Source: Oscillospiraceae bacterium (GTDB lineage Bacteria; Bacillota; Clostridia; Oscillospirales; Acutalibacteraceae). Taken from it: a DNA stretch of 64,000 nucleotides. Shown here piece by piece: positions 16,088 through 23,793 of this stretch. Positions within the stretch are counted from its first letter, which is position 1. Every line of letters starts with the position of its first letter. The notes under the pieces are model-generated. The model saw only the letters and a list, made by a program, of their open reading frames with translations. It was not told the DNA's origin and made no database searches. The stretch covers positions 1-64,000 of the forward strand of contig CACYHA010000010.1 in NCBI GenBank assembly GCA_902774035.1, written 5' to 3'. The position numbers and the translations under genes were made by a program.

Positions 16088-16822
16088 TCACACAGACGCC
16101 TTTTTTGACAGCGCGATCAGATCCTTGACCGCTTCGCCCGCCAAAATGAAGCCCGCCACCGGCGGAACAAAGGAGACCGAACCGGGAACGCTGCGTTTCC
16201 CCTGCGCCGGTGTTTGCGCCGAGGTGCCGAAGGGCTGCAGCGGTTCTTCCGGCGACCAGACCACTTTCAGCTTGCGTATGCCGCGCTTTCGGCACGCGCT
16301 GCGCATCACCCGCGCCAGAGGGTCGCCGCTGGTTTTGAAGAGATCGCAGACGCGAAAAGCGGTGGGGTCGAGCTTGTTCCCCGTTCCCATGCAGGAGATC
16401 AGCGGCACGCCTGCGTCCCGCGCGCGTTCGGCAAGGCACAGCTTTGCCGAAACGGTATCCACCGCGTCCACAAGGTAATCGAACGCGGAAAGGTCGATCG
16501 CATCGGCGGTTTCCGGCAGATAAAAAAGCGCGTGGGTGCGCACCGTGCAGGAAGGGTTGATCGCTCTGACGCGGGCGGCGGCGGCTTCCGTTTTCGCAAG
16601 GCCGAGCGTTTCATGGGTGGCGATGAGCTGGCGGTTGAGATTGGAAAGCGCCACGGTATCGTTGTCGATCAGATCGAGCGCACCGACGCCGGCGCGGGCC
16701 AGGGCTTCCGCAGCCGCGCCGCCCACACCGCCGAGGCCGAACACCGCCACGCGGGCTTTCGCCAGAACTTCCAGCGCCTGTTTGCCGAGCAGAAGCTCGG
16801 TGCGCACAAATTGAGATTCCAT
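16088..16822 (-). CDS. tcdA: tRNA threonylcarbamoyladenosine dehydratase
   Basis: The 244-residue protein is an E1-like ThiF/MoeB-family member: nucleotide-binding GLGGVGG (residues 29-35), DLIDNDTV and SNLNRQ (about 51-66), and the TcdA-type middle CMGTGNKLDPTAF (about 142-154). TcdA cyclises t6A at tRNA position 37 to ct6A using ATP. The C-terminal GSVSFVPPVAGFILAG segment is typical of TcdA rather than MoeB or ThiF, and the CxxC zinc pairs of MoeB are missing, as expected. It is monocistronic with a consensus promoter. Confidence 0.92.
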   Translation of the reverse strand: MESQFVRTELLLGKQALEVLAKARVAVFGLGGVGGAAAEALARAGVGALDLIDNDTVALSNLNRQLIATHETLGLAKTEAAAARVRAINPSCTVRTHALFYLPETADAIDLSAFDYLVDAVDTVSAKLCLAERARDAGVPLISCMGTGNKLDPTAFRVCDLFKTSGDPLARVMRSACRKRGIRKLKVVWSPEEPLQPFGTSAQTPAQGKRSVPGSVSFVPPVAGFILAGEAVKDLIALSKKASV

Positions 16823-16854
16823 AAAATCGCCCTTTCCGTTGAGATTCCGTTTCT

Positions 16855-16883
16855 ATTATATAACAGGACGCAGAGCTTGTCAA
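16855..16883 (-). promoter_or_regulatory. Promoter of tcdA
   Basis: Minus strand: TTGACA (16878-16883), 17-nt spacer, TATAAT (16855-16860), 32 nt before the ATG. Confidence 0.85.
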
Positions 16884-16924
16884 AGGAATATCAAAACAAA
16901 TCCGGGAGAATTTAGGATGCAGTT

Positions 16925-17999
16925 GTCGGGGGATGAGGTTAGGGAACAGGGATTCTTTCACGTTGCGAAAAAGCGAACGCGGAAAGCCTTCCCCACGCCG
17001 TAGGGAAGGCGCAGAAGAAAGGCTCCGGCGGAGCGTTTCTTCGTTGCGATAGGATTCTCTTGTCGCGGCAGCGGCAAGACGCCTTCAAGAGGACCGCTCG
17101 CCGAAGGCGAGTGGTGGATGAGGCCGGGAACCTGAAAATCAACCTGCTCCTCGCTATAATATTTTATCCGCTTCGAATCATCATCTGCCGGAGCTTTTGC
17201 GTTCACGTTTCGAAGCCTCCGGCGGGTCCATTCTTTCTCTTTTCTTCTTGTGAAAAGAGAAAGAATAGACGAAGAAAGAGAAAAGATCGCTTTGCGCGTA
17301 TATTGACGTGGTCCCGTGCGGAGATTGGAAAAGTTCGCGCTCCATGCCCCGCCAGTGATCTCATTTATCCTCGTGTTTGAAAATGCGCAGCTTCAGTCGA
17401 CGGGTTTCAATCTAAAGTTATCTTGTCACGCTGCAAATCCACGTCTCACGCTGCGCAAAGGCGTTCTCAGGTGAAAGCGAACAACCCAAACAGAGTTCTC
17501 CGTATGGTTGCACAAAAAATCCCTGCCCATTCCGTTTGTCAGCGGTAGGCGAAATGACAGACGGCTTGCGCGGCGTAGGTGTGAGAAAATCCAAAGCGAA
17601 AAAAGCTGCTGTGTTAAGAGAGAAAGGATCCGTAACAACGCGCAAACGGCTGTCCTTCTTTCGCCGTACCGGAACCTTAGCGGTTTCTCTTTCTTCGTCT
17701 ATTCTTTCTCTTTGACAAGACAAAGAGAAAGAATGGACCCGCCGGAGGCTCCGAAATGTGAAAGTAAAGGTTGCGGCAGATGATGATTGAAGCGGCAGAA
17801 ATAATACTATAGAAAGAAGCAGGTTGATTGATAGGTTCCCGGCCTCATCCACCACTCGCCTTCGGCGAGCGGTCCCCCTTCCCCACGCCGTGGGGAAGGC
17901 TTCACACGTTCGCTTTTATAGAAACGTGAAAAAATCTCTAACCCCTGTCCCCTGTTCTCTGCTCACTGTTCACTGCTAACTGTTCACTGCTCACTGATT
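16925..17999. repeat. Composite ~1-kb inverted-repeat region without genes
   Basis: Two imperfect arms face each other. The left (about 16940-17275) and right (about 17700-17960, inverted) share TTTCACGTT, AAGCGAACG, CTTCCCCACG, CCGCTCGCCGAAGGCGAG, GTGGTGGATGAGGC, CATCATCTGCCG and CCGGCGGGTCCATTCTTTC. The left arm has about 70 nt of extra sequence. The ~400-nt centre (17290-17690) holds no recognisable gene. Short open frames inside are by-products of the repeat. A 7-bp tandem tract (CACTGTT type) ends the region at 17965-17998. It may be a decayed mobile element; a third fragment of the arm lies at 45425. Confidence 0.75.
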
Positions 18000-18062
18000 T
18001 CTACCCGCTCTCATTCCAACGGATCATCCAACCGAGTCGATGCAAAGCCCAAAAGGCAGGGG

Positions 18063-18091
18063 TTGCATTTTTCCGGCGTGTTGGTTATAAT
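18063..18091 (+). promoter_or_regulatory. Promoter of the ccdA-like operon
   Basis: TTGCAT (18063-18068), 17-nt spacer, TATAAT (18086-18091), 20 nt before the ATG at 18112, with AGGAGG between. Confidence 0.85.
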
Positions 18092-18111
18092 AAAGAAAAA
18101 GGAGGGGTTCC

Positions 18112-18765
18112 ATGACGTATCTGATCACCGCGCTGGAGGGCGTCAGTTCCTTCCTCTCCCCTTGTATGCTGCCGCTGCTGCCGGTCTATCTCTCCTACTT
18201 TGCCGGAGAAAACAGGCAAAAAAGCAAAACGCTGCTGCGCGTGCTGTTCTTTGTGCTCGGCTTTTCGGCGGTGTTCAGCCTGATGGGGCTGTTTGCCGGC
18301 TCGCTCGGCGCGTTGCTTTCCAGGTATCAGACCGCGGTCAACGTCGTCAGCGGCCTGATTGTGATCCTCTTCGGCCTGTCCTACCTCGACGTTTTTCGCA
18401 TTCCGTTTTTCAAAGGCGCGGCCAAAGGCAAACAAGTCGGATCCGTTGCGGCGGCCTTCCTTTTCGGCGTGATCTATTCCGTGAGCCTGAGCCCCTGCGT
18501 GGGCGCGTTTCTCGGTTCGGCGCTGATGCTGGCGGCCAACAGCGGCACAGCGCTGCAGGGCGTGAGTCTGCTTTTGACCTACGCGGCCGGGCTGGGCATT
18601 CCGTTTTTGCTTTCCGCCGTTTTGCTGGACAAATTCAAATCCGCGTTTTCCAAAATCAAAAAGCACTATAAAGTCATCAACCGCGTCTGCGGCGGGTTTC
18701 TCATCGCCGTCGGGATCTGCATGTGCTTCGGCTGGCTGAACGCGCTGATGGCTGCTATTTCATGA
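18112..18765 (+). CDS. ccdA: CcdA-family thiol-disulfide transmembrane protein
   Basis: A 217-residue protein with six hydrophobic segments. The two redox cysteines lie in LSPCMLPLLP (Cys18) and SLSPCVGAF (about Cys127), the signature of the CcdA/DsbD transmembrane family. CcdA passes electrons from cytosolic thioredoxin across the membrane to extracytoplasmic thioredoxin-like proteins. It is followed after 9 nt by a TlpA-like thioredoxin, its likely partner. Cytochrome maturation genes are not nearby, so the pair may serve general disulfide reduction or repair of surface proteins. Confidence 0.92.
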   Translation: MTYLITALEGVSSFLSPCMLPLLPVYLSYFAGENRQKSKTLLRVLFFVLGFSAVFSLMGLFAGSLGALLSRYQTAVNVVSGLIVILFGLSYLDVFRIPFFKGAAKGKQVGSVAAAFLFGVIYSVSLSPCVGAFLGSALMLAANSGTALQGVSLLLTYAAGLGIPFLLSAVLLDKFKSAFSKIKKHYKVINRVCGGFLIAVGICMCFGWLNALMAAIS

Positions 18766-18774
18766 GGTGATCCT

Positions 18775-19329
18775 ATGCAAAAAAAGCTTCGACTCATTCT
18801 GCTCGTCTTTGTGCTCGTGCTCGTGCTCGGCGGCGCCTATGCGGGCTACCATGCGCTGCGCGACAAAATCGGCGTTCCGACTGCCCCCGCGCAGATTTCG
18901 GAAACCTTCGCGGACTGCACCGTGTACGACGAGCAAGGAGAGCCGTTCGCCCTTTCCTCTCTGTTGGGAAAACCCGTTCTGCTCAACTTCTGGGCCACCT
19001 GGTGTCCTTACTGCGTAGAGGAGTTCCCCGACCTGCAGCGGCTCTATGAGACCTACGGAGAAAAAGTCAACTTCCTGATGGCAAACTACACCGACGGCGC
19101 ACGGGAAACCGTGGAGACCGCAGGCGCGTTCATTGCGGAAAACGGCTACACCTTCCCGGTCTGCTTCGACAAGGACAGCAGCGCGTTGGAAGCCTACCTC
19201 GTTTACAGCTTTCCGACCACGGTCTTCCTCGCGCCGGACGGCACGGTGGTCTATCGCCAATCGGGCGCAATGACCTATGCGGCGGCAGAGGCGCAGATTC
19301 TGGCGCTGCTCGGGGAGAGCGCATCTTAA
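18775..19329 (+). CDS. TlpA/ResA-like membrane-anchored thioredoxin
   Basis: A 184-residue protein with an N-terminal membrane anchor (about residues 6-25) and a thioredoxin fold with active site WATWCPYC (about 74-81) and a cis-Pro segment FPTTVFL. This matches the ResA/TlpA/StoA group of extracytoplasmic thiol-disulfide oxidoreductases. It would receive electrons from the CcdA-like protein encoded directly upstream and reduce disulfides outside the membrane. ATG at 18775 has GAGGTG 7 nt upstream. A strong terminator follows. Confidence 0.9.
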   Translation: MQKKLRLILLVFVLVLVLGGAYAGYHALRDKIGVPTAPAQISETFADCTVYDEQGEPFALSSLLGKPVLLNFWATWCPYCVEEFPDLQRLYETYGEKVNFLMANYTDGARETVETAGAFIAENGYTFPVCFDKDSSALEAYLVYSFPTTVFLAPDGTVVYRQSGAMTYAAAEAQILALLGESAS

Positions 19330-19353
19330 GACAGCTTGATTTCCAGCCAAAAA

Positions 19354-19388
19354 AGCAGGACACAGCGAGAACTGTGCCCTGCTTTTTT
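19354..19388 (+). terminator. Terminator of the ccdA-thioredoxin operon
   Basis: AGCAGGACACAG pairs with CTGTGCCCTGCT (one mismatch), followed by six T. It lies 25 nt after the stop. Confidence 0.9.
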
Positions 19389-19394
19389 CGATGA

Positions 19395-19536
19395 ATGCGG
19401 CGATTCCCGGAGCTGCCGCGGCGGGGCAAACGTGCGACGCACGTTTGCGGCGAAGCGGGCGGCGCAGCCGCGCGTTTCGCCGGCGCGCAGCGAAGCTGCG
19501 CGCGCCCCGCCGCCTCCCTGCGGCAGCCGGAACGCA
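19395..19536. repeat. Four-way-junction intergenic repeat, copy B
   Basis: The outer stem GCGGCGGGG (19418-19426) pairs with CCCCGCCGC (19505-19513). Inside lie three hairpins: 19427-19447 (CAAACGTGC with GCACGTTTG), 19448-19482 (CGGCGAA with TTCGCCG, inner pairs imperfect) and 19483-19503 (GCGCGCAGC with GCTGCGCGC, loop GAA). Most arms differ in sequence from the other copies while the topology is kept. It lies between convergent genes. Confidence 0.8.
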
Positions 19537-19538
19537 AA

Positions 19539-19567
19539 GGGGCTGTTCTGAAAACAGCCCCAAAAAA
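19539..19567 (-). terminator. Terminator of the leucine-rich-repeat protein gene
   Basis: Minus strand: GGGGCTGTTTTC pairs with GAACAGCCCC. A weak T-run follows in this direction, and on the plus strand an A-run borders the other side. Nearly identical to the hairpin at 12051. Confidence 0.65.
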
Positions 19568-19612
19568 TCAACGGACAGGAACCCCTGCCCGTTGCCTGTG
19601 TTATGCCAATTC

Positions 19613-20659
19613 TTATTTTGCGGGAGCCGTTGTGGTCGTGGCAGCATTGCCCAGACCGCCCAACAGGCCGGTGAAGCCGGAAAGCAGAGAGCCGAAGTCA
19701 ATGCCGCTCAGAAGATTCCCGGTGTTGTTGGTGGTTGTTGTGCCGGCCGTTCCGGTCGTTGAAGTTGCGTCACCGGAAGCCTGCGAATTGCTGATGGACG
19801 CCATTGCTTTGGAAGCGAAGGCCATGAAGCTGCTGAAAATGCTGCTGAGCATCGACATCGCGTCGGCGGTCGAAGCGTTGTTCGTCGCTGTCGTGCCGGT
19901 ACCGCTGCCGGTGGTGCTGGTCGCGTCGCCGGCGTTGCTGCCCGCGCCCGCGAAGAGCTGGGAGATCAGGCCCTTGAACATATTCAGGAGCGGCTGGATG
20001 TAGGTGGAAAGACTGCCGAGGATCTTGCTGAGATCAAAACCGGTGCTCGCAGCCGGGGTATCTGTGCTCACATTGTCCGAGCCGTCGCCCAGGGAGATGA
20101 ATTTTCTGCCGTTCTGGGTCGCAAAGGTCTGGGCGGTGGAACCGGGATAACCGTAGATCTCCGTCTTCTGGGGGAAGCAGTTGGGACCCGCGATCTTGCA
20201 GTTGGTGCTGGTGATGGAAACATCGTTCAGCGCCGTGCAGCCGTAGAAAGCGTTGTCGCCGATCTCCTGAAGGCCGGAGGGAAGGGTCACCGAAGGCAGC
20301 TTTGTGCAGTTTTCAAACGCACTGGTTCCGATCGTCACAACAGAGTTCGGGATCTTCACCTTTTCCAGATTGGCGCAGCCGTAAAACGCATAGTTGCCGA
20401 CGCTGGTCACACTGCCGGTGATTTCGAGCTTCTGGATGGATGCCGCTTTGCTGTTCCAGGGAACGAGCGAGGCGGAGGTGTAGTCCGTCATCTTGCCGGA
20501 GCCGGAGATGGTCATCACGCCCTCGGAATCAAGCGACCAGGTGATTGCGCCGTCTGTTCCGGACGCTTCCACCGTTGCCGCGAGCGCCATGGGCAGCGCC
20601 GTGAAAACAAGAAGCACGGACAAAAGAATTGCGATTGTACGTTTCCATGTGTTTTTCAT
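19613..20659 (-). CDS. Secreted BspA-like leucine-rich-repeat protein
   Basis: The 348-residue protein has a signal peptide (residues 1-27, ending ALA), then a domain start (GTDGAITWSLDSEGVMTISG) typical of clostridial LRR_5 proteins, and three to four LRR_5 repeats (VGNYAFYGCANLEKV, IGTSAFENCTKL, IGDNAFYGCTALNDV; about residues 85-165). The rest is a Thr/Asn/Ala/Gly low-complexity region with hydrophobic patches (LLNMFKGLISQLF, LLSGFTGLLGGLG). No sortase motif, dockerin or SLH domain is visible. Such proteins are cell-surface or secreted binders; no ligand can be named. It has its own promoter and terminator. Confidence 0.85.
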   Translation of the reverse strand: MKNTWKRTIAILLSVLLVFTALPMALAATVEASGTDGAITWSLDSEGVMTISGSGKMTDYTSASLVPWNSKAASIQKLEITGSVTSVGNYAFYGCANLEKVKIPNSVVTIGTSAFENCTKLPSVTLPSGLQEIGDNAFYGCTALNDVSITSTNCKIAGPNCFPQKTEIYGYPGSTAQTFATQNGRKFISLGDGSDNVSTDTPAASTGFDLSKILGSLSTYIQPLLNMFKGLISQLFAGAGSNAGDATSTTGSGTGTTATNNASTADAMSMLSSIFSSFMAFASKAMASISNSQASGDATSTTGTAGTTTTNNTGNLLSGIDFGSLLSGFTGLLGGLGNAATTTTAPAK

Positions 20660-20689
20660 TGCATGGACCTCCTTTTAATTGTTTTCTAT

Positions 20690-20718
20690 ATTATACCCCT
20701 TTTTTTTGAAGTTGTCAA
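20690..20718 (-). promoter_or_regulatory. Promoter of the leucine-rich-repeat protein gene
   Basis: Minus strand: TTGACA (20713-20718), 17-nt spacer, TATAAT (20690-20695), 30 nt before the ATG. Confidence 0.88.
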
Positions 20719-20730
20719 TGCCCAGTTTGC

Positions 20731-20759
20731 TTGACTTTCTCTTTTGATTGGCATATAAT
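20731..20759 (+). promoter_or_regulatory. Promoter of the split ThrE operon
   Basis: TTGACT (20731-20736), 17-nt spacer, TATAAT (20754-20759), 32 nt before the ATG at 20792. Its -35 box lies 12 nt from that of the divergent promoter at 20690. Confidence 0.85.
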
Positions 20760-20791
20760 GCAGACAGATTTTATAAAAGGAAGGCGATCCC

Positions 20792-21556
20792 ATGACTGAA
20801 AGCAAAGCGGACACCCACCAGGTGCTCTGCATGGCGATGGACATCGGCAAAAGCATGATCCGCTGCGGCGCGGAGGCCAACCGGGTGGAAGAGACAGTCA
20901 CGCGCATCTGCAGCGCCTACGGCGGCATTAACACCGAGGTGTTTTCCATCGTTTCCATGATCCTTGCCACCGCCACCGGAAAGGACGGCACCAGCGACAC
21001 CCAGACCCGGCGCATCCACGGCTACAGCACCGACTTTGACCGGCTGGACAAGCTCAACGCCCTTTCGCGCCGCATCTGCAAAGAAACGCCGCCGCCCGAA
21101 GAAGTTCTGGCGGAACTGGCGCAGATCAAAAGCGACCGGCGGCATCTGCTGTGGTACGTGGGGATCGGCTATTTCGTCGTCGGCTTCGCGTTCACCCTGT
21201 TTTTCGGCGGCTCGTTTCAGGACGCCGCTGTCTCGGCCGCGATCGCGCTTTTGCTCTGGCTGCTGACCTCCTTTGTGAGAGTGCAGGGGCTGAGCAAGCT
21301 GTTTTTCACGGCGCTTTCGTCGGCCGCGCTCGGCTTTCTTGCGGTCTTCTTTGAAAAGATCGGCCTCGCCGACAATGCAGCCATGGTCATGATCGGCGAC
21401 ATCATGTTGCTCATTCCCGGGCTTCTGCTGGTCAACTCGCTGCGGGAAATGCTTTGCGGCGATCTGATCAGCGGCCTGCTGCGGCTGCTGGAATGCATCA
21501 TTCTCGCCCTCGCCATCGCCTGCGGCTTTGCCGTGCCGATCCTGATTTTCAAGTGA
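20792..21556 (+). CDS. Threonine/serine exporter ThrE-type, large subunit (DUF1212, YjjP-like)
   Basis: The 254-residue protein has a soluble N-terminal half with the conserved MAMDIGKSMIRCGAEANRVEET block (about residues 14-35), followed by about five membrane helices (about 117-253). This is the N-terminal half of ThrE-like amino acid exporters, as in YjjP. The other half is encoded by the next gene, 10 nt on, so the two form a split exporter. Substrates reported for the family include Thr, Ser and succinate (YjjPB); which applies here is open. Confidence 0.88.
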   Translation: MTESKADTHQVLCMAMDIGKSMIRCGAEANRVEETVTRICSAYGGINTEVFSIVSMILATATGKDGTSDTQTRRIHGYSTDFDRLDKLNALSRRICKETPPPEEVLAELAQIKSDRRHLLWYVGIGYFVVGFAFTLFFGGSFQDAAVSAAIALLLWLLTSFVRVQGLSKLFFTALSSAALGFLAVFFEKIGLADNAAMVMIGDIMLLIPGLLLVNSLREMLCGDLISGLLRLLECIILALAIACGFAVPILIFK

Positions 21557-21566
21557 GGTGACAGCC

Positions 21567-22025
21567 ATGACAATCACAAAGATCCTGACGCTGATCCTCA
21601 CCGGCACCCTCGGCACCTTCGGCTTCACGCTGCTGTTCCGTATGCGCAAGCGTCTGATCCTCTGGGCGGTGCTTTCCGGCTGCCTGACCATGGGCGTGTA
21701 TGTGCTTTGCGTCCACTATTCAGTCCAACTGTTTTTCCAGAATCTTTTTCCCGCTCTGTTTGCAACAGCCTTTGCAGAAGTGCTCGCCCGGCTGACCAAG
21801 GCGCCGACCACGCCCTACATCGTCTGCGCCGTCATTCCTCTGGTTCCCGGAAGCGCGTTGTTTTACACCATGTATCACTTCATCATCGGCGAGATGGAAC
21901 AGTTCCACGAAATGCTGATGCAGACCCTGAGCGTTTCTGCCGGACTTGCCGTCGGCATTCTGTGCGTCAGCGCCGTGATGCAGATCGTCACGAAAAAGCC
22001 GAAAGGATCTCAAAAAACAAAGTAA
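21567..22025 (+). CDS. Threonine/serine exporter ThrE-type, small subunit (YjjB-like)
   Basis: A 152-residue protein with four to five membrane helices and the conserved KAPTTPYIVCAVIPLVPGSALFYTM block (YjjB/DUF3815; about residues 76-100, key residues P79, P88, G92). It completes the exporter begun by the preceding gene. I take ATG at 21567 (GAGGTG 6 nt upstream) over GTG at 21558, which overlaps the RBS. A bidirectional terminator and a four-way-junction repeat follow. Confidence 0.88.
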   Translation: MTITKILTLILTGTLGTFGFTLLFRMRKRLILWAVLSGCLTMGVYVLCVHYSVQLFFQNLFPALFATAFAEVLARLTKAPTTPYIVCAVIPLVPGSALFYTMYHFIIGEMEQFHEMLMQTLSVSAGLAVGILCVSAVMQIVTKKPKGSQKTK

Positions 22026-22041
22026 CCAATTTGTGCCGGGG

Positions 22042-22182
22042 CCGCGCAGCTTCGCTGCGCGGTGAAGGCGGCGGAACGAACCGTGCCCCCCGGGGCACGG
22101 TTCAAAACGAAGCCCTGCTTCGTTTTCGCGCGGCCCGGGCCGCGCGGTTCCGCCGCCGCCTGCGCACGGCAAAGCCGTGCGC
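22042..22182. repeat. Four-way-junction intergenic repeat, copy C
   Basis: The cleanest copy. Outer stem 22067-22077 (GGCGGCGGAAC) with 22147-22157 (GTTCCGCCGCC). Three perfect hairpins abut without unpaired bases: 22078-22103 (GAACCGTGCCCC arm), 22104-22126 (AAAACGAAGC arm) and 22127-22146 (CGCGCGGCC arm). External hairpins flank it at 22042-22062 (CCGCGCAGC arm) and 22162-22182 (GCGCACGGC arm). It lies between two convergent genes. Confidence 0.9.
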
Positions 22183-22183
22183 G

Positions 22184-22219
22184 AAAAAAAGGCTGTCACC
22201 GAACGGTGACAGCCTTTTT
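22184..22219. terminator. Bidirectional terminator between the exporter genes and ftsZ
   Basis: Seven A, then GGCTGTCACC (22191-22200) pairing with GGTGACAGCC (22205-22214), then five T. It is symmetrical and serves both converging transcripts. Confidence 0.92.
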
Positions 22220-22232
22220 CCTTGTAATCTGC

Positions 22233-23654
22233 TCAGTTGTTGGAAAAGATGTTTCTGCCCTTGAAGATCGGCAGCTCGTCGCTGTCGTCCTCGGCGGCGT
22301 CGTCAAAGATGGAGCTGCTCTTGGCCGGCGTTTCGATCACGTCAAAGCTCTGCGCCGGAGCGGCGGGAGCGGCCGGAGGCGCCGGCGGCGTTGCGGGATC
22401 CATCGGGCGGGCAGCCTGTGCGCCGGGGAAGATGTCTTCCGGACGGGCAGCGGCCTGCTTTGCGTTTTCAAACGCGGAGACGAAGGTTCTGCCGAACTCG
22501 GTGGAACGGAATTCCGACGTTTCGGAACCCATGGCGGTGAAAATGGACTGGCCTTCGCTCTTGGGCTTGGTGGAACCGCTGATGAAGCCGGTGTTCTGAC
22601 CCGGGCGGCGAGCAGGCGCGCCCTGCTGCGGGTTGGAGGTCGGCTGCTTCTGGGTCACGGGGGCAGCGCCGCGCATGGTTTCGGCGTCGTTCTCTTCCAT
22701 GCTGCCGAAGCCGGTGGCGATGACGGTGATGAGCATTTCGTCGCCCATGTCCTCGTCAAAGACGGAACCGAAGATGATGTTCGCGTCGGGGTTGGTGGAC
22801 TGGGTGATGAGATCGCCGGCCTGCTCGATCATGTCGAGGGACATGTCAGAGGAGCAGGTCACATTGATGATGACGCCGGAAGCGCCGTCGATCGCGGTCT
22901 CAAGCAGCGGGCTTGTGATGGCCTGCTTGGTGGCCTCGTTGGCGCAGTCCGCGCCGCGGCCACGGCCGATGCCCATGTGCGCACGACCCGCGTCCTTCAT
23001 GACGCTCTTGATATCGGAGAAGTCCAGGTTGATATAGCCGGGCACCTTGATGGTGTCGGAAATGCTCTTCACGCCCTGCCACAGCACTTCGTTGGCCTTG
23101 CCGAACGCGTCTTTCATGGAAAGGGACTTGTCGCCGAGGAGCTTGAGGCGCTCGTTCGGGATGACGATCAGAGAATCCACATGCTTCTGCAGCTCACGGA
23201 TGCCGTCCTCGGCCTGCTTCATGCGCTTTCTGCCTTCGAATTTGAAGGGCTTCGTCACGATGCCGACGGTCAGTGCGCCGAGCTCTCTTGCGATCTCGGC
23301 AACCACAGGCGCGGCGCCCGTGCCCGTGCCGCCGCCCATACCGGCGGTGATGAAGACCATGTCGGTGTTGCGCAGCGCGTCTTCAATGACGTCGCGGCTC
23401 TCTTCGGCTGCTTTTTTGCCGATGACCGGGTCGCCGCCGGCGCCCATGCGTCCGGTGACCTTTTCGCCGATCTGAATCTTATGCGTGGCCTTGGAATTTT
23501 CCAGAATCTGCGCGTCGGTGTTGATCGTGAGGAATTCCACGCCGTAAACGCCGGATTCCACCATGCTGTTGACCGCGTTTCCGCCGCCGCCGCCGACGCC
23601 GACCACTTTGATCTGGTTGTATGCCATGTTGTCATTGTCCATAATAAAGCTCAT
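22233..23654 (-). CDS. ftsZ: Cell division protein FtsZ
   Basis: A 473-residue tubulin-like GTPase. The core holds [11 protein letters not shown] (about residues 21-31), the GTP-binding [10 protein letters not shown] (about 109-118) and the synergy-loop region with [21 protein letters not shown] (about 181-201; Asp near 198-201). An unusually long variable linker (about residues 325-450), rich in Ala, Pro, Gln and Ser, precedes a C-terminal peptide [12 protein letters not shown] that should bind partner proteins. FtsZ forms the division ring. It is the last gene of the division cluster, separated from ftsQ by 139 nt that hold its own promoter; ftsA is absent. Confidence 0.97.
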   Translation of the reverse strand: MSFIMDNDNMAYNQIKVVGVGGGGGNAVNSMVESGVYGVEFLTINTDAQILENSKATHKIQIGEKVTGRMGAGGDPVIGKKAAEESRDVIEDALRNTDMVFITAGMGGGTGTGAAPVVAEIARELGALTVGIVTKPFKFEGRKRMKQAEDGIRELQKHVDSLIVIPNERLKLLGDKSLSMKDAFGKANEVLWQGVKSISDTIKVPGYINLDFSDIKSVMKDAGRAHMGIGRGRGADCANEATKQAITSPLLETAIDGASGVIINVTCSSDMSLDMIEQAGDLITQSTNPDANIIFGSVFDEDMGDEMLITVIATGFGSMEENDAETMRGAAPVTQKQPTSNPQQGAPARRPGQNTGFISGSTKPKSEGQSIFTAMGSETSEFRSTEFGRTFVSAFENAKQAAARPEDIFPGAQAARPMDPATPPAPPAAPAAPAQSFDVIETPAKSSSIFDDAAEDDSDELPIFKGRNIFSNN

Positions 23655-23711
23655 TATACTTCCTCCTGATACTATGATATCCCAAAGTAATTACAATATA
23701 ATATTTGAGTT

Positions 23712-23740
23712 ATTATACCACGCATTTTTCAAAAAGACAA
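23712..23740 (-). promoter_or_regulatory. Promoter of ftsZ
   Basis: Minus strand: TTGTCT (23735-23740), 17-nt spacer, TATAAT (23712-23717), 57 nt before the ATG. It allows ftsZ expression apart from the upstream cluster. Confidence 0.75.
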
Positions 23741-23793
23741 TCCTTCTGCCCGATATCTTTAAAAAAATTTTACTTTTTTTATAAAAAAGCGGA

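Noticed and set aside
16958..17855. Two open frames (16958-17206 and 17418-17855, minus strand) as small hypothetical genes
   Set aside because: They lie within the inverted repeat arms, translate repeat sequence and have no convincing start signals.
18112..19329. Cytochrome c maturation (resABC) locus
   Set aside because: Only a CcdA-like protein and one thioredoxin are present; ResB/ResC and c-type cytochromes are missing, so a general redox role is more likely.
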